Assembly (NCBI RefSeq): GCF_003013405.1
Contig: NZ_PXZL01000010.1
Coordinates: forward strand, 124,001-188,000
Length of the DNA stretch: 64,000 bases
Direction of reading: 5' to 3'
DNA from: Brevibacillus formosus
GTDB lineage: Bacteria; Bacillota; Bacilli; Brevibacillales; Brevibacillaceae
The translations under genes and the position numbers were made by a program. Below the pieces are notes generated by a model. It was not told where the DNA came from. It was given only the letters and a program-made list of their open reading frames with translations, and did no database searches. Of the stretch, positions 21,457-29,543 are shown piece after piece. Every line of letters begins with the position of its first letter. Position 1 is the stretch's first letter.

Positions 21457-21465
21457 ATCATACCA
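21457..21465 (-). promoter_or_regulatory. extended -10 promoter of the 25-codon gene
   Basis: On the minus strand TGGTATGAT (TGn plus -10 hexamer), with only a weak -35. The start point would fall about 10 bases before the ribosome site. Confidence 0.45.
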
Positions 21466-21487
21466 TGTCAAAGTCGTAATGATCGAG

Positions 21488-21850
21488 TCAGTTTAACTTA
21501 TGACGCTGTTTTAATATAGAGTATAGAAAGATGAGCAAACATCCAATAAGACTTACACAGCTTATCAAGGTATCGTATGGATGGTAATTGTACTCCAAAT
21601 CCTGAATTGTGTTCATACTCCATAATAGGATGGGGATCACAAGAAAATAATGCAATTTTGTATCATCAACAAACCTGACATAGACAAGAGCAAGGAAAGT
21701 GGAAATGGAAAAAATCTGAAGGAAATCCTGCATTTCATCGAATGAAATTGTTACCGGAATGTCACTTGCAAGAATCATTTGCATACACCAAAGAAGAAAG
21801 AACCAGCCAGTTGCTAATGTGCCCACTGTGAGCTTTAAAAATAATTTCAT
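21488..21850 (-). CDS. multi-pass membrane protein (120 aa), hypothetical
   Basis: About four hydrophobic segments: LTVGTLATGWFFLLWCMQMI, FLQIFSISTFLALVYV, YFLVIPILLWSMN and LISCVSLIGCLLIFLYSIL. ATG 21850 is chosen, 10 bases after GGGAG; a TTG start at 21874 would put that site inside the gene. It is 68 bp after another small membrane gene on the same strand. AT-rich, no family recognised. Confidence 0.6.
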   Translation of the reverse strand: MKLFLKLTVGTLATGWFFLLWCMQMILASDIPVTISFDEMQDFLQIFSISTFLALVYVRFVDDTKLHYFLVIPILLWSMNTIQDLEYNYHPYDTLISCVSLIGCLLIFLYSILKQRHKLN

Positions 21851-21918
21851 AGATAAATTACTCCCTGTATTCAAGTTGATATATAAGAATTGTGGGAAAA
21901 TCGCACCATTAGTTTAGT

Positions 21919-22101
21919 TCATGGATTACTCATAGTGAGGGGATGAGGGTCAAAGTAATATAGTAATTCGACAATCCCCCAAAAAAGGATAAATGTGAAC
22001 AGTGCATACAGCCATCTTTTACGAAGTGACTGGGAATTTACGATAAAACCCCAACTAAGTAGGGGTAGTGTTATCAATATGATGGATACGAAGTCGGTCA
22101 T
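21919..22101 (-). CDS. small two-helix membrane protein (60 aa)
   Basis: Starts MTDFVSIILITLPLLSWGF and has a second hydrophobic segment (LYALFTFILFWGIVELLYYF). AAAGGAGTG lies about 9 bases before the ATG. Probably co-transcribed with the 120-aa membrane gene that follows. No family recognised. Confidence 0.55.
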   Translation of the reverse strand: MTDFVSIILITLPLLSWGFIVNSQSLRKRWLYALFTFILFWGIVELLYYFDPHPLTMSNP

Positions 22102-22158
22102 GCGGAGTTCACTCCTTTACGTTTTATTACTTAAATGGAGAATATTGGTTACTTTTTC

Positions 22159-22529
22159 AATGCGGTCAATGAGAACGGAGAAATGATCGGGCTTGCGCCG
22201 GGTGTGACCGTCATTTCAGTCATATATGCCGGAAAAACATCCAAGCTGACAGTCTATATGGGCTTGTGCAGAGCTGATCAGTCGACTTTCCATTAGTAAT
22301 CGATCTGTCACGATTGTAGAAGGTGAAGAGGAAGAGATCACAGCAACCGTCTACTACCGGGATCAATCGAAAAAAGATATAACAGACGAAGTGGTATGGT
22401 CCAGTGAAGACGAGGAGATTGCCACCGTAGAAAAATGGCTACATTACGGTACATACAAAAGGAACTCCGAAGCTCAAGGTGAAGTACCATGGAAAAAGCA
22501 TGACGATTTGGGCGAAAGTCACGAAATAA
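22159..22529 (+). pseudogene. decayed fragment of a Big2 (Ig-like) domain protein
   Basis: Three frames together give the end of one Big2 domain (VNENGEMIGLAPGVTVISV, then YAGKTSKLTV) and a second whole one (VTIVEGEEEEITATVYYRD, then VVWSSEDEEIATVE, then NGYITVHTKGTPKLKVKYH and a stop at 22527). One frameshift lies near 22285 and a second in an A-run near 22432. The 5' part of the gene is missing: homology begins abruptly near 22159, just behind the divergent 60-aa gene. Big2 domains occur in surface and S-layer-associated proteins. It still has its own terminator. Confidence 0.7.
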
Positions 22530-22541
22530 ACAAGAACAGTG

Positions 22542-22566
22542 CCCTTGGGATAACCGGGGGTTTTTT
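22542..22566 (+). terminator. terminator of the decayed Big2 gene
   Basis: Stem CCCTTGG-gataa-CCGGGGG (two G-T pairs) with T6, 12 bases after the ancestral stop codon. Confidence 0.65.
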
Positions 22567-22648
22567 GTACGTGTTCAAACATGTACATTCGCTTCACACA
22601 ATGATAAAATGTTCGTATATACAAGATAACGCTGCCTAACATCAACAA

Positions 22649-22680
22649 AGTATGCCAACGTATCCAGGCATGCTTTTTTC
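22649..22680 (+). terminator. second terminator-like hairpin
   Basis: Stem AGTATGCC / GGCATGCT (one G-T pair) with T6. The rest of 22567-22774 shows only a GCTGCTC / GAGCAG hairpin near 22720. Confidence 0.6.
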
Positions 22681-22774
22681 GGGCGAGCACAAACCTTTTC
22701 ACAAATGTGCAGCTGCTCTTTTATGAGCAGGCAGCCATAGAGGTTTTCATACTTTTTGGAGCGGGGTTGCACAT

Positions 22775-23311
22775 ATGATAGTGGTAAAGCAATTAATGGA
22801 TCATTGCCGCCGCTTTTTTGGAAGTGGAGGAGAGCTGTATCAATCCGAGGATGCGGATATCCTGATTGCCGTCTATCCAGCTACGCGCAAGCGAGGATGG
22901 TGGACGTATGCCACGCTTGAGCTGCATAAGATGGGAGCCACAGAGTATCTCGTCTATTCCTATCAGTTTGAGCAAAGAATGATCACGCATTTGGCAAGAG
23001 TAGCAGCCCAGGTAATTCGTCAGTGGGAGAGTCAATCTACCCGTATGGAGTCTGGGAGTATCTTTTCACTCGAGGATACAATCGTGGAAAAATCGGTTTT
23101 GAATCATATGGTACTGACCCCTGCCTATTATGAAGAGGCTGGACTTGAATATTATACAAACGGCAAGGACGTAATCAGGTTCATGATGCTTCATGCAATC
23201 GCGGATTCTGAAGCAAAGTTTTTGGAACAATATGGACTTATGGCATTACAGGAATGGTTAGCGCACTCCGGTGTCGATTCCCTGAATGTTACACGTACGC
23301 CTGCCATCTGA
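22775..23311 (+). CDS. hypothetical protein, possibly SUFU-like
   Basis: A 178-aa soluble protein. The block IAVYPATRKRGWWTYATLELHKMGATEYLVY resembles the suppressor-of-fused-like proteins of Bacilli (quoted core: RKRGWWTYATLELHKMG), but the match is by eye and weak. GGAGCGGGG precedes the ATG. The Nudix gene follows 16 bp downstream and is probably co-transcribed. No function assigned. Confidence 0.6.
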   Translation: MIVVKQLMDHCRRFFGSGGELYQSEDADILIAVYPATRKRGWWTYATLELHKMGATEYLVYSYQFEQRMITHLARVAAQVIRQWESQSTRMESGSIFSLEDTIVEKSVLNHMVLTPAYYEEAGLEYYTNGKDVIRFMMLHAIADSEAKFLEQYGLMALQEWLAHSGVDSLNVTRTPAI

Positions 23312-23327
23312 GAAGGGAGCGAGCGAA

Positions 23328-23792
23328 ATGTCAGCGATTCGCTTGAGAGTCACCGTAGTAGTGGAACACGAAGGGAAAGTCCTCCTCATCCGTGAGCAGA
23401 CACAACGAGGCATCTTTTACAATCTGCCAGGGGGAATCGTAGAATATTTGGAAGCGATTCCAGACGCGGCGAAAAGAGAAGTGATGGAAGAGACCGGACT
23501 CCTTGTGGAAATGGAGCGATTGATCTGGATAGACGATCGGATCGATCAGGAAGGGAACGGAAAGCATACAGTCGGAGTAGGAGTTCTGGCGAAGCTCGTC
23601 GGTGATCAGACAACCCCTACGCCAGGTGGTATCGTCGATGAAGAAATCGAATGGGCTGGCTGGGTCACGATAGACGAGTGGAAACAACTGCCGAACGACC
23701 ACAAAACACGCCCGGATCAAGTCAAGCAAGTCTTGTCTGATCCCACTTATCAACCGATGTACTTAGGAAATATGCTGAGCCAAGCAGAATAA
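23328..23792 (+). CDS. Nudix hydrolase
   Basis: A 154-aa enzyme with a complete Nudix box at residues 36-58 (G-x5-E-x7-REVMEETGL), which binds the catalytic metal for hydrolysis of a nucleoside diphosphate linked to another group. The start ATG at 23328 has AAGGGAGCGAGCG before it; the longer frame overlaps the previous gene and is unlikely. Substrate not predictable. Confidence 0.9.
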   Translation: MSAIRLRVTVVVEHEGKVLLIREQTQRGIFYNLPGGIVEYLEAIPDAAKREVMEETGLLVEMERLIWIDDRIDQEGNGKHTVGVGVLAKLVGDQTTPTPGGIVDEEIEWAGWVTIDEWKQLPNDHKTRPDQVKQVLSDPTYQPMYLGNMLSQAE

Positions 23793-23801
23793 AAACAAGA
23801 G

Positions 23802-23841
23802 ACACCGCCCTTTTCCTAGTGAAGAGGAGCGGTGTTTTTTC
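23802..23841. terminator. bidirectional terminator
   Basis: Stem ACACCGC / GCGGTGT with an inner TTTTC / GAAgA pairing, between the convergent Nudix and EamA genes. Confidence 0.8.
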
Positions 23842-24783
23842 TTACGTTTTTTGCTGTACGGAAGCTTTTCTTCCTTTTGCGACAGCGAACACGACAATAA
23901 CTGCTGAGAGAACAGCACCGAGTGTCAATGGCTCTGACAGGAGGAGCCAAGCGGCGATGATCGATAAAAAGGGTTGAAGGTATTGAATTTGACTGACCTT
24001 GGAGACGCCACCGAGTGCCAGGCCGTGATACCAGGCGAAAAAACCGAGAAACATACTGATTACGCTAATATAGCCAAAACCGATCCAGACAGGCCAAGTG
24101 GCTAGTTTTAATTCAGCGAGCAGCGGACCTGCGAGCGGAACGATGAGAAAAGGAAAGGCAAAGATCAACGACCAACTGATGACCTGCCAACCACCCATTG
24201 TCTTGGAGAGCTCACCGCCAACCGCGTATCCGATCGCCGCACTGATGACCGCCCCGAGCAAGGCGAGATCTGCCCATTGGAGGGCACCAAAGCCAGAACT
24301 GATCGCGTAGGCGATAATCGTCACACAGGCGATCACACTAGAAATCCAATACTTCCGGGTGGGGCGTTCTCCTGAAAAGAATATCGCTGCGCCTGCCGTG
24401 GCCAATGGCAATAGCGCAATGATGACTGCGCCGTGCGTAGCGGGCACTCTCTCCATCGCCCACGACGAGAAAAACGGGAAGCCCGCTACTACTCCGGCGG
24501 AAACGAGAAACAGTTTCTTGGTTTCTTGCCAGGTAGGAAACGATACTCGTTTGATTAGGAGCACCAAAGCAGCCAGTACAGCCGCGATCAACGCTCGTCC
24601 CAACCCTGCTGAGAGGGGAGAGAGCGCGGTTACAACCACCTTCGTTGCAGGCAAGGTCAAGCTGAAGCTAAGAACCCCGATGAAGCCATACAGCAAGCCC
24701 ATTTTCTCTGTATGGAGCTGCTCAGGAGTGGTTGGCTGCTCTGTTTGTACGGCTTGCTTCTCGATAGGAAGCTGTGCACTCAT
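23842..24783 (-). CDS. EamA/DMT-family transporter
   Basis: A 313-aa inner membrane protein with about ten hydrophobic helices in two EamA repeats. The first is around residues 28-160, the second around 170-305. The repeats carry the usual ends LLPLATAGAAIFFSGERPTRKYW and LQPFLSIIAAWLLLSEPLTLG (the E-x-P/L motif). Members export metabolites or amino acids. It is divergent from a MocR-type regulator, an arrangement in which the regulator often controls the transporter. Confidence 0.88.
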   Translation of the reverse strand: MSAQLPIEKQAVQTEQPTTPEQLHTEKMGLLYGFIGVLSFSLTLPATKVVVTALSPLSAGLGRALIAAVLAALVLLIKRVSFPTWQETKKLFLVSAGVVAGFPFFSSWAMERVPATHGAVIIALLPLATAGAAIFFSGERPTRKYWISSVIACVTIIAYAISSGFGALQWADLALLGAVISAAIGYAVGGELSKTMGGWQVISWSLIFAFPFLIVPLAGPLLAELKLATWPVWIGFGYISVISMFLGFFAWYHGLALGGVSKVSQIQYLQPFLSIIAAWLLLSEPLTLGAVLSAVIVVFAVAKGRKASVQQKT

Positions 24784-24856
24784 CCGAATCCCATCCTTTA
24801 TCGAATAAAAGTTTTCTGTTGTTCCATCTTAGAGGCGACCGAGCATAAACGGTAGA

Positions 24857-24887
24857 GCCAATTGGCAGCAGGAGCAGTAAGCCAATT
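24857..24887. promoter_or_regulatory. candidate MocR operator (GCCAATT repeats)
   Basis: GCCAATT occurs at 24857 and again at 24881, 24 bp apart, and the first copy is part of a palindrome GCCAATTGGC. MocR regulators typically bind spaced direct repeats in the space shared with the gene they control. Confidence 0.4.
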
Positions 24888-24936
24888 TGTCGAAAATGAG
24901 GAAAACGTAAACAGGAAGTGTGGAGGGCGGATCAGG

Positions 24937-26373
24937 ATGGAATGGAAGCCGGACAAAGATGCGGGAGTCCCGATCTATATGCAAATCGCCAAAGAGCTGG
25001 AACGACAGATTGTGCTAGGAGTGCTGTCCCCTGGTACATCTCTGCCGCCAGAAAGAGTGTTGGCGCGGCGCTTTGGCGTCAATCGTGGGACGGTATCGGC
25101 AGCGTACGAAGAATTGCGAGCAAAAGGTATTTTGCAATCGTGGCAAGGGAGCGGTACTTGGGTCAGTCGTGATTTATGGGGCGTCAAACAAATGCCAAAC
25201 TGGTATACCTACACGAACGGCGGGGCATTCTTGCCAGCCTATCCACTCGCGAAACGAATTCAGGATGCGTGCTTCGATTCTTCGATCATCAATCTGGCAA
25301 AGGCTGAATTGGCAACGTCGATGATCCCGTCATGGATACCAACGACGACGGGGGAAGAAGACGAGATCAAGCTTGAGCTGGGCTACGCACACCCAAAGGG
25401 GGAGCCGCGTCTGCGTGAAGCGCTGGCTGTGCATTTGCAAGAAACCTACGGCATTCACGCTTCTCCCGACGAAATTTTGGTGACGTCAGGAGCGCAGCAG
25501 GCATTGCATCTGATTACACTATGTCTCTTGAATCCTGGAGATGCAATCGCAATGGAGGGACCCTCCTATTCGTATTCCTTGCCCTTATTCAGTTCAGCTG
25601 GCCTGCGTTTATTTCGCTTGCCGATGGATGAGGACGGTATTGTACCCGAGGCTGTCTACGACTTGCAGCGGGAGCATCGGATTCGCATGGTTTTCGCCAA
25701 CCCGACCTATCATAATCCAACCGGGACGATTTTAAGTGAGACACGGCGAGCCCAGTTGCTCGATATTTGTCAGGAGCTGCGCCTCCCACTTGTGGAAGAC
25801 GACGCTTACGGCGCATTGACACTGGCCGGAAGCCCTAGACCGCCCAAGCCGATCAAAGCCATCGACAAGACAGGTGCTGTTCTGTATGTCGGGAGCCTTT
25901 CGAAAACGATTGCGCCAGGCTTGCGGATTGGCTGGCTGGTGGGACCAAGATCTGTCGTAGAAAGACTAGCCGATGCCAAGCAGCAAATGGACTTTGGCAC
26001 GAGCAGCGTCTCCCAGCAGTTCGCCCGGCATTTTGTTGAGCGAGAGAGCTGGAACAATCAGCAGCAGCGGATGTCTCGTTACTTGTTGGAGCAGCAACAA
26101 ACGATGGTACGCGCTATGCACAAGCATCTCTCCGATTTCGCCGTATGGAACGAGCCGGGTGGCAGCTATCATATTTGGTGTCGGTTGCTTGCTCCCAGGG
26201 ACGAAAAAGAATTGCTGGATGATGCGATCAGAGAGGGAGTTGTCTTCACACCTGGCAGCGTCTATGGAGCGGAAGCGGGGTGGCTGCGACTGACCTATTC
26301 GTGGGAGTGCCCGGCGAATATCGAGGAAGGAATTCAACGGATCCAAAGAGTCCTTCAGCAGAAAAAGCGATAA
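24937..26373 (+). CDS. MocR-type transcriptional regulator (GntR HTH fused to aminotransferase)
   Basis: A 478-aa fusion. An N-terminal winged helix (about 10-80; PIYMQIAKELERQIVLG, LPPERVLARRFGVNRGTVSAAYEELRAKG) is followed by an aminotransferase-fold domain. The PLP-Lys lies in VGSLSKTIAPGLRIGWL. ANPTYHNPTG and VEDDAYG complete the cofactor pocket. Such proteins sense PLP or amino acids and rarely act as enzymes. ATG 24937 lies 9 bases after GGAGGG; a longer frame upstream is not supported. Control of the divergent EamA exporter is inferred. Confidence 0.9.
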   Translation: MEWKPDKDAGVPIYMQIAKELERQIVLGVLSPGTSLPPERVLARRFGVNRGTVSAAYEELRAKGILQSWQGSGTWVSRDLWGVKQMPNWYTYTNGGAFLPAYPLAKRIQDACFDSSIINLAKAELATSMIPSWIPTTTGEEDEIKLELGYAHPKGEPRLREALAVHLQETYGIHASPDEILVTSGAQQALHLITLCLLNPGDAIAMEGPSYSYSLPLFSSAGLRLFRLPMDEDGIVPEAVYDLQREHRIRMVFANPTYHNPTGTILSETRRAQLLDICQELRLPLVEDDAYGALTLAGSPRPPKPIKAIDKTGAVLYVGSLSKTIAPGLRIGWLVGPRSVVERLADAKQQMDFGTSSVSQQFARHFVERESWNNQQQRMSRYLLEQQQTMVRAMHKHLSDFAVWNEPGGSYHIWCRLLAPRDEKELLDDAIREGVVFTPGSVYGAEAGWLRLTYSWECPANIEEGIQRIQRVLQQKKR

Positions 26374-26397
26374 GAAAAGGGATTATTTCCTTATTTA

Positions 26398-26423
26398 TGA
26401 AACTAATTTCCACCTCACTCGTA
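26398..26423 (+). promoter_or_regulatory. SigW promoter of yuaF-floT
   Basis: TGAAAC, exactly 16 bases, CGTA: a perfect match to the ECF sigma-W consensus. It lies 38 bp upstream of the yuaF GTG. The B. subtilis yuaFGI operon is also SigW-dependent. Confidence 0.85.
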
Positions 26424-26460
26424 TGCACTATAGAGGCAATTTTAGAAAGGGGGGACAGTC

Positions 26461-27000
26461 GTGGGCGTACTTGAAACCGTCTACATGGTCTGCCTTGTAC
26501 TTGGTCTAATCTACACGGTCATCTCGCTGTTGTTTGGCGATTCGCTCTCGGATTGGCTGGGACATCTGCATCTGCCTATTGCACAGCCCATTTTGTTGGT
26601 CAGCGGCATGACTGCCTTTGGCGGAGCGGGGTATCTGTTAACGCGGTACACTTCTCTGGGGACGCTTGTCGTGTTGATGCTGGCTGCTGGCATTGGCATC
26701 GCATTGGCTCTTGTCTCTTACTTCCTGTGGGTAAAGCCAATGAGTCAAGCGGAAAATTCCACGAGCTATTCCATGAGTCAACTAGGAGGAAAGCTGGGGG
26801 AAGTCGGGACGACGATCCCTGCGGAAGGACTGGGAGAGGTGCTGCTGCCGATGATTAGTGGAACCACTTACCATATGGCAGCGAGTCTGGAGGGCCAGAT
26901 TATCCCGCAAGGAACCCGTGTCGTTGTAGTCGAGGTGCGTGACCATGTCTTGTATGTGATCCCCTTTTACACTGAATCTGGCGAAGGAGATGAGAAATGA
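26461..27000 (+). CDS. yuaF: NfeD-family membrane protein YuaF
   Basis: A 179-aa protein with three membrane helices (about 5-25, 43-60, 68-90) and a C-terminal OB-fold NfeD domain (about 115-172: GKLGEVGTTIPAEGLGEV, GTRVVVVEVRDHVLYVIPF). YuaF works with flotillin in membrane microdomain organisation and the envelope stress response. GTG start behind AAGGGGGGACAGTC. The stop overlaps the floT start (ATGA). Confidence 0.9.
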   Translation: MGVLETVYMVCLVLGLIYTVISLLFGDSLSDWLGHLHLPIAQPILLVSGMTAFGGAGYLLTRYTSLGTLVVLMLAAGIGIALALVSYFLWVKPMSQAENSTSYSMSQLGGKLGEVGTTIPAEGLGEVLLPMISGTTYHMAASLEGQIIPQGTRVVVVEVRDHVLYVIPFYTESGEGDEK

Positions 27001-28541
27001 TGGTAGATCCCGGCATTTTGACGATAGTAGGTGTTGTCGTCGCAGTCTTTCTTGTTTTGGGTATTGCCTTTTGGGCTCGGTACAAAACAGTGGGTGCAGA
27101 TGAAGCCATGATCGTGACGGGTAGCTATCTCGGCTCGAAAAACGTACTCAGTGACGAATCCGGGCGCAAGATGAAGATCGTCCGCGGAGGCGGCGCATTT
27201 ATCCTCCCTATTTTTCAACAAGCAAACTTTCTGAGTCTTCTGTCTCATAAGCTGGACGTATCGACTCCTGAGGTGTATACCGAACAGGGCGTTCCTGTCA
27301 TGGCAGACGGTGTAGCGATCATCAAGGTTGGCGGCTCGATTGAAGATATCGCGACCGCATCCGAGCAATTTATGGGCAAGAGTGACGAGGCACTGCGCGG
27401 TGAAGCACAGGAAGTACTCGAAGGCTATTTGCGGGCAATCCTCGGCAGTATGACGGTAGAGGAAATTTACAAGAACCGTGAGCGATTCGCACAAGAGGTG
27501 CAAGCGGTAGCGACAAAGGATTTGAAGAAAATGGGGCTGTCCGTTGTCAGCTTCACGATCAAGGATGTCCGGGACAAAAACGGCTATTTAGCTGCCCTTG
27601 GAATACCGCAAATCGCTGCGGTGAAGCGTGATGCGACCATCTCACAGGCTGACGCGGACAAAGAAGCGCGGATCAAGCAGGCTCAGGCAGAGGAAGAGGC
27701 ACGTAAGGCAGAGCTGCTGAAGGAAACGAACATTGCTGAAGCTGAAAAGGAAAAAGAGCTGAAGGTAGCGGCGTTTAAGCAAGAGCAGGATAAGGCGAAG
27801 GCGAGCGCGGACCAAGCCTACAAGCTGCAAGAAGCTGTCGCCAAGCAGCAGGTAACAGAAGAAGAGATGAAGATCGATCTCGTCCGCAAGCAGAAGGAAA
27901 TCGAGCTGGAGGAAAAAGAAATTCTTCGCCGCGAAAAGCAATATGATGCGGAAGTGAAGAAAAAGGCCGACGCCGACCGTTACTCAGTGGAACAGGCGGC
28001 AGAAGCGGAAAAAGCGAAGAAGCTGAGAGAAGCAGACGCAATCAAGTACCGCATTGAAGCTGAGGCAAAAGCCAATGCCGAGCAGAAGCGTCTGGAAGGC
28101 TTGGCGATTGCCGAGGCTGAAAAAGCCCGCGGTAGCGCTGAGGCAGAAGTCACACGCCTCAAGCTCGAAGCCGAAGCAGAAGGGAAAGAGAAGCTGGCTG
28201 AAGCATTTGAAAAATTCGGTCATGCGGCTGTCCTCGATATTATTGCGAAAATGCTCCCTGAGCTGGCTGAGAAAATTGCCGAGCCAATGAAGGCGATCGA
28301 CAAAGTAACGATCGTGGATGCGGGAGGCGGTCAGGGAGATGGCGTCAATCGTCTGAGCGGGAATGTTACGAAGCTGATGGCCCAACTGCCTGAGATGCTA
28401 AAAGACGTGTCAGGCTTGGATATGAATAAGATGATCTCGGACTTTATGCAAAAGGGTGGTAACGTGCCAGCCCAGCAACCGCCTGTACCTGTAAAAGTTC
28501 AGGTTGAGACCGATTCTATTCCGGAGGACGAAAAGAAATAA
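26997..28541 (+). CDS. floT: flotillin FloT (YuaG)
   Basis: A 514-aa scaffold protein of functional membrane microdomains. The N-terminal hydrophobic hairpin (about 6-27) anchors it. The SPFH/PHB domain is at about 30-200. A long Ala/Glu/Lys coiled coil of flotillin type with repeated EA motifs spans about 205-400. The C-terminal region (FEKFGHAAVLDIIAKMLPELAEKIAEPM) is for oligomerisation. Length matches B. subtilis FloT. Translationally coupled to yuaF and under the same SigW promoter. Confidence 0.95.
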   Translation: MMVDPGILTIVGVVVAVFLVLGIAFWARYKTVGADEAMIVTGSYLGSKNVLSDESGRKMKIVRGGGAFILPIFQQANFLSLLSHKLDVSTPEVYTEQGVPVMADGVAIIKVGGSIEDIATASEQFMGKSDEALRGEAQEVLEGYLRAILGSMTVEEIYKNRERFAQEVQAVATKDLKKMGLSVVSFTIKDVRDKNGYLAALGIPQIAAVKRDATISQADADKEARIKQAQAEEEARKAELLKETNIAEAEKEKELKVAAFKQEQDKAKASADQAYKLQEAVAKQQVTEEEMKIDLVRKQKEIELEEKEILRREKQYDAEVKKKADADRYSVEQAAEAEKAKKLREADAIKYRIEAEAKANAEQKRLEGLAIAEAEKARGSAEAEVTRLKLEAEAEGKEKLAEAFEKFGHAAVLDIIAKMLPELAEKIAEPMKAIDKVTIVDAGGGQGDGVNRLSGNVTKLMAQLPEMLKDVSGLDMNKMISDFMQKGGNVPAQQPPVPVKVQVETDSIPEDEKK

Positions 28542-28560
28542 TCAAATCGATCAGAAGAGT

Positions 28561-28591
28561 AGTGCCCCTTTTTAGCGAGGGGCACTTTTTT
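28561..28591. terminator. floT terminator
   Basis: Stem AGTGCCCC / GGGGCACT with T6; between convergent genes. Confidence 0.88.
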
Positions 28592-28603
28592 GTGGAAAGA
28601 AAA

Positions 28604-29356
28604 TCAAGGATAGTGTACCTGCTTCACACGTCCGTATCCTCTCAACAATTCGCTGACCGTAACGAATGTATACCCTCTATTTTTTAGTTCAGGCAATATT
28701 TGCTCGAGTGCTTGAACGGTCTGTCTGCGATTGCCTCCGTAATCATGAAATAGCACGATGTCTCCATTCCGCGCGTTGTTCAAAACCTTGTTAACGATTT
28801 TTTTTACACCGGGATCACTCCAATCACGTGTGTCTTGATGCCATGACCACATGATCACGAGAAAACCGGCTTGCTTGACTGTATCGACGACGGTCTCGTC
28901 ATAATATCCCCCTGGGGGACGAAAGAGGGTGGGACGAACCCCGGTTGTTGAATAGATCGTCTCCTGCGTTTTTTGCACCTCTTCTAACAGTCGTTTCGCT
29001 GACAGCTTTCGAATATCTGGATGACTGTAAGTGTGATTGGCAATTTCATGTTGATCATTCGCGAGAGATTTGACAATTTCCGGGTACTGGCTCACTCGAT
29101 TGCCTACGACAAAAAAGGTAGATTTCGCTTGGTATTGCTTCAGCAACGCTGCGATCTGAGGAGTGTATACCTGATCAGGACCATCGTCAAAGGTAAGGGC
29201 AATCACCTTGCTCTCTGTCGGCACCTCCCAAACGATATCTCCTCTTGTTTCGTAATACTCACGATTTTTTCCCCGAATGGCATTGGCTGTCTCGCTGAAG
29301 GAAGGAGCAAGAATGACAGCTAGCAAAAGGGGGAAAAAGAGGATATGCTTTTTCAT
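28604..29356 (-). CDS. secreted polysaccharide deacetylase (NodB domain), second copy
   Basis: A 250-aa exported CE4 enzyme. Signal peptide about 1-26 (ILFFPLLLAVILAPSFSETANA). Motifs: TFDDGPD (54-60), NHTYSHPDIRKLS (metal His pair), RPPGGYYDETV, WSWHQDTRDW and VLFHDYGG. It shares the overall plan of the deacetylase at 2.2-2.9 kb but is clearly diverged (WSWHQDTRDW against WSIDPRDW), so it is a paralogue, not a recent duplicate. Peptidoglycan is the likely substrate. Confidence 0.88.
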   Translation of the reverse strand: MKKHILFFPLLLAVILAPSFSETANAIRGKNREYYETRGDIVWEVPTESKVIALTFDDGPDQVYTPQIAALLKQYQAKSTFFVVGNRVSQYPEIVKSLANDQHEIANHTYSHPDIRKLSAKRLLEEVQKTQETIYSTTGVRPTLFRPPGGYYDETVVDTVKQAGFLVIMWSWHQDTRDWSDPGVKKIVNKVLNNARNGDIVLFHDYGGNRRQTVQALEQILPELKNRGYTFVTVSELLRGYGRVKQVHYP

Positions 29357-29543
29357 TCGTTCACCTCGTTGCAGAGACTTTCGAACTAGGTAGCTGTAGG
29401 TGATGATGTACTTACCGTTACTATGCGATAAATCTTGACGAATATTCTTTTGTGTCTCCGTGGAAAAGACACTTGTTCTTTTTGTGTGGATAATTTAAGC
29501 TAGTAAAAGCATAAAACGTGAGAGTTGGGTGGAGGAATCAATC

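Noticed and set aside
29357..29543. Lysine riboswitch or T-box before the aspartate kinase gene
   Set aside because: Leader is too short and lacks the L-box core and the T-box sequence; only a small GTGTCT/AGACAC hairpin is present.
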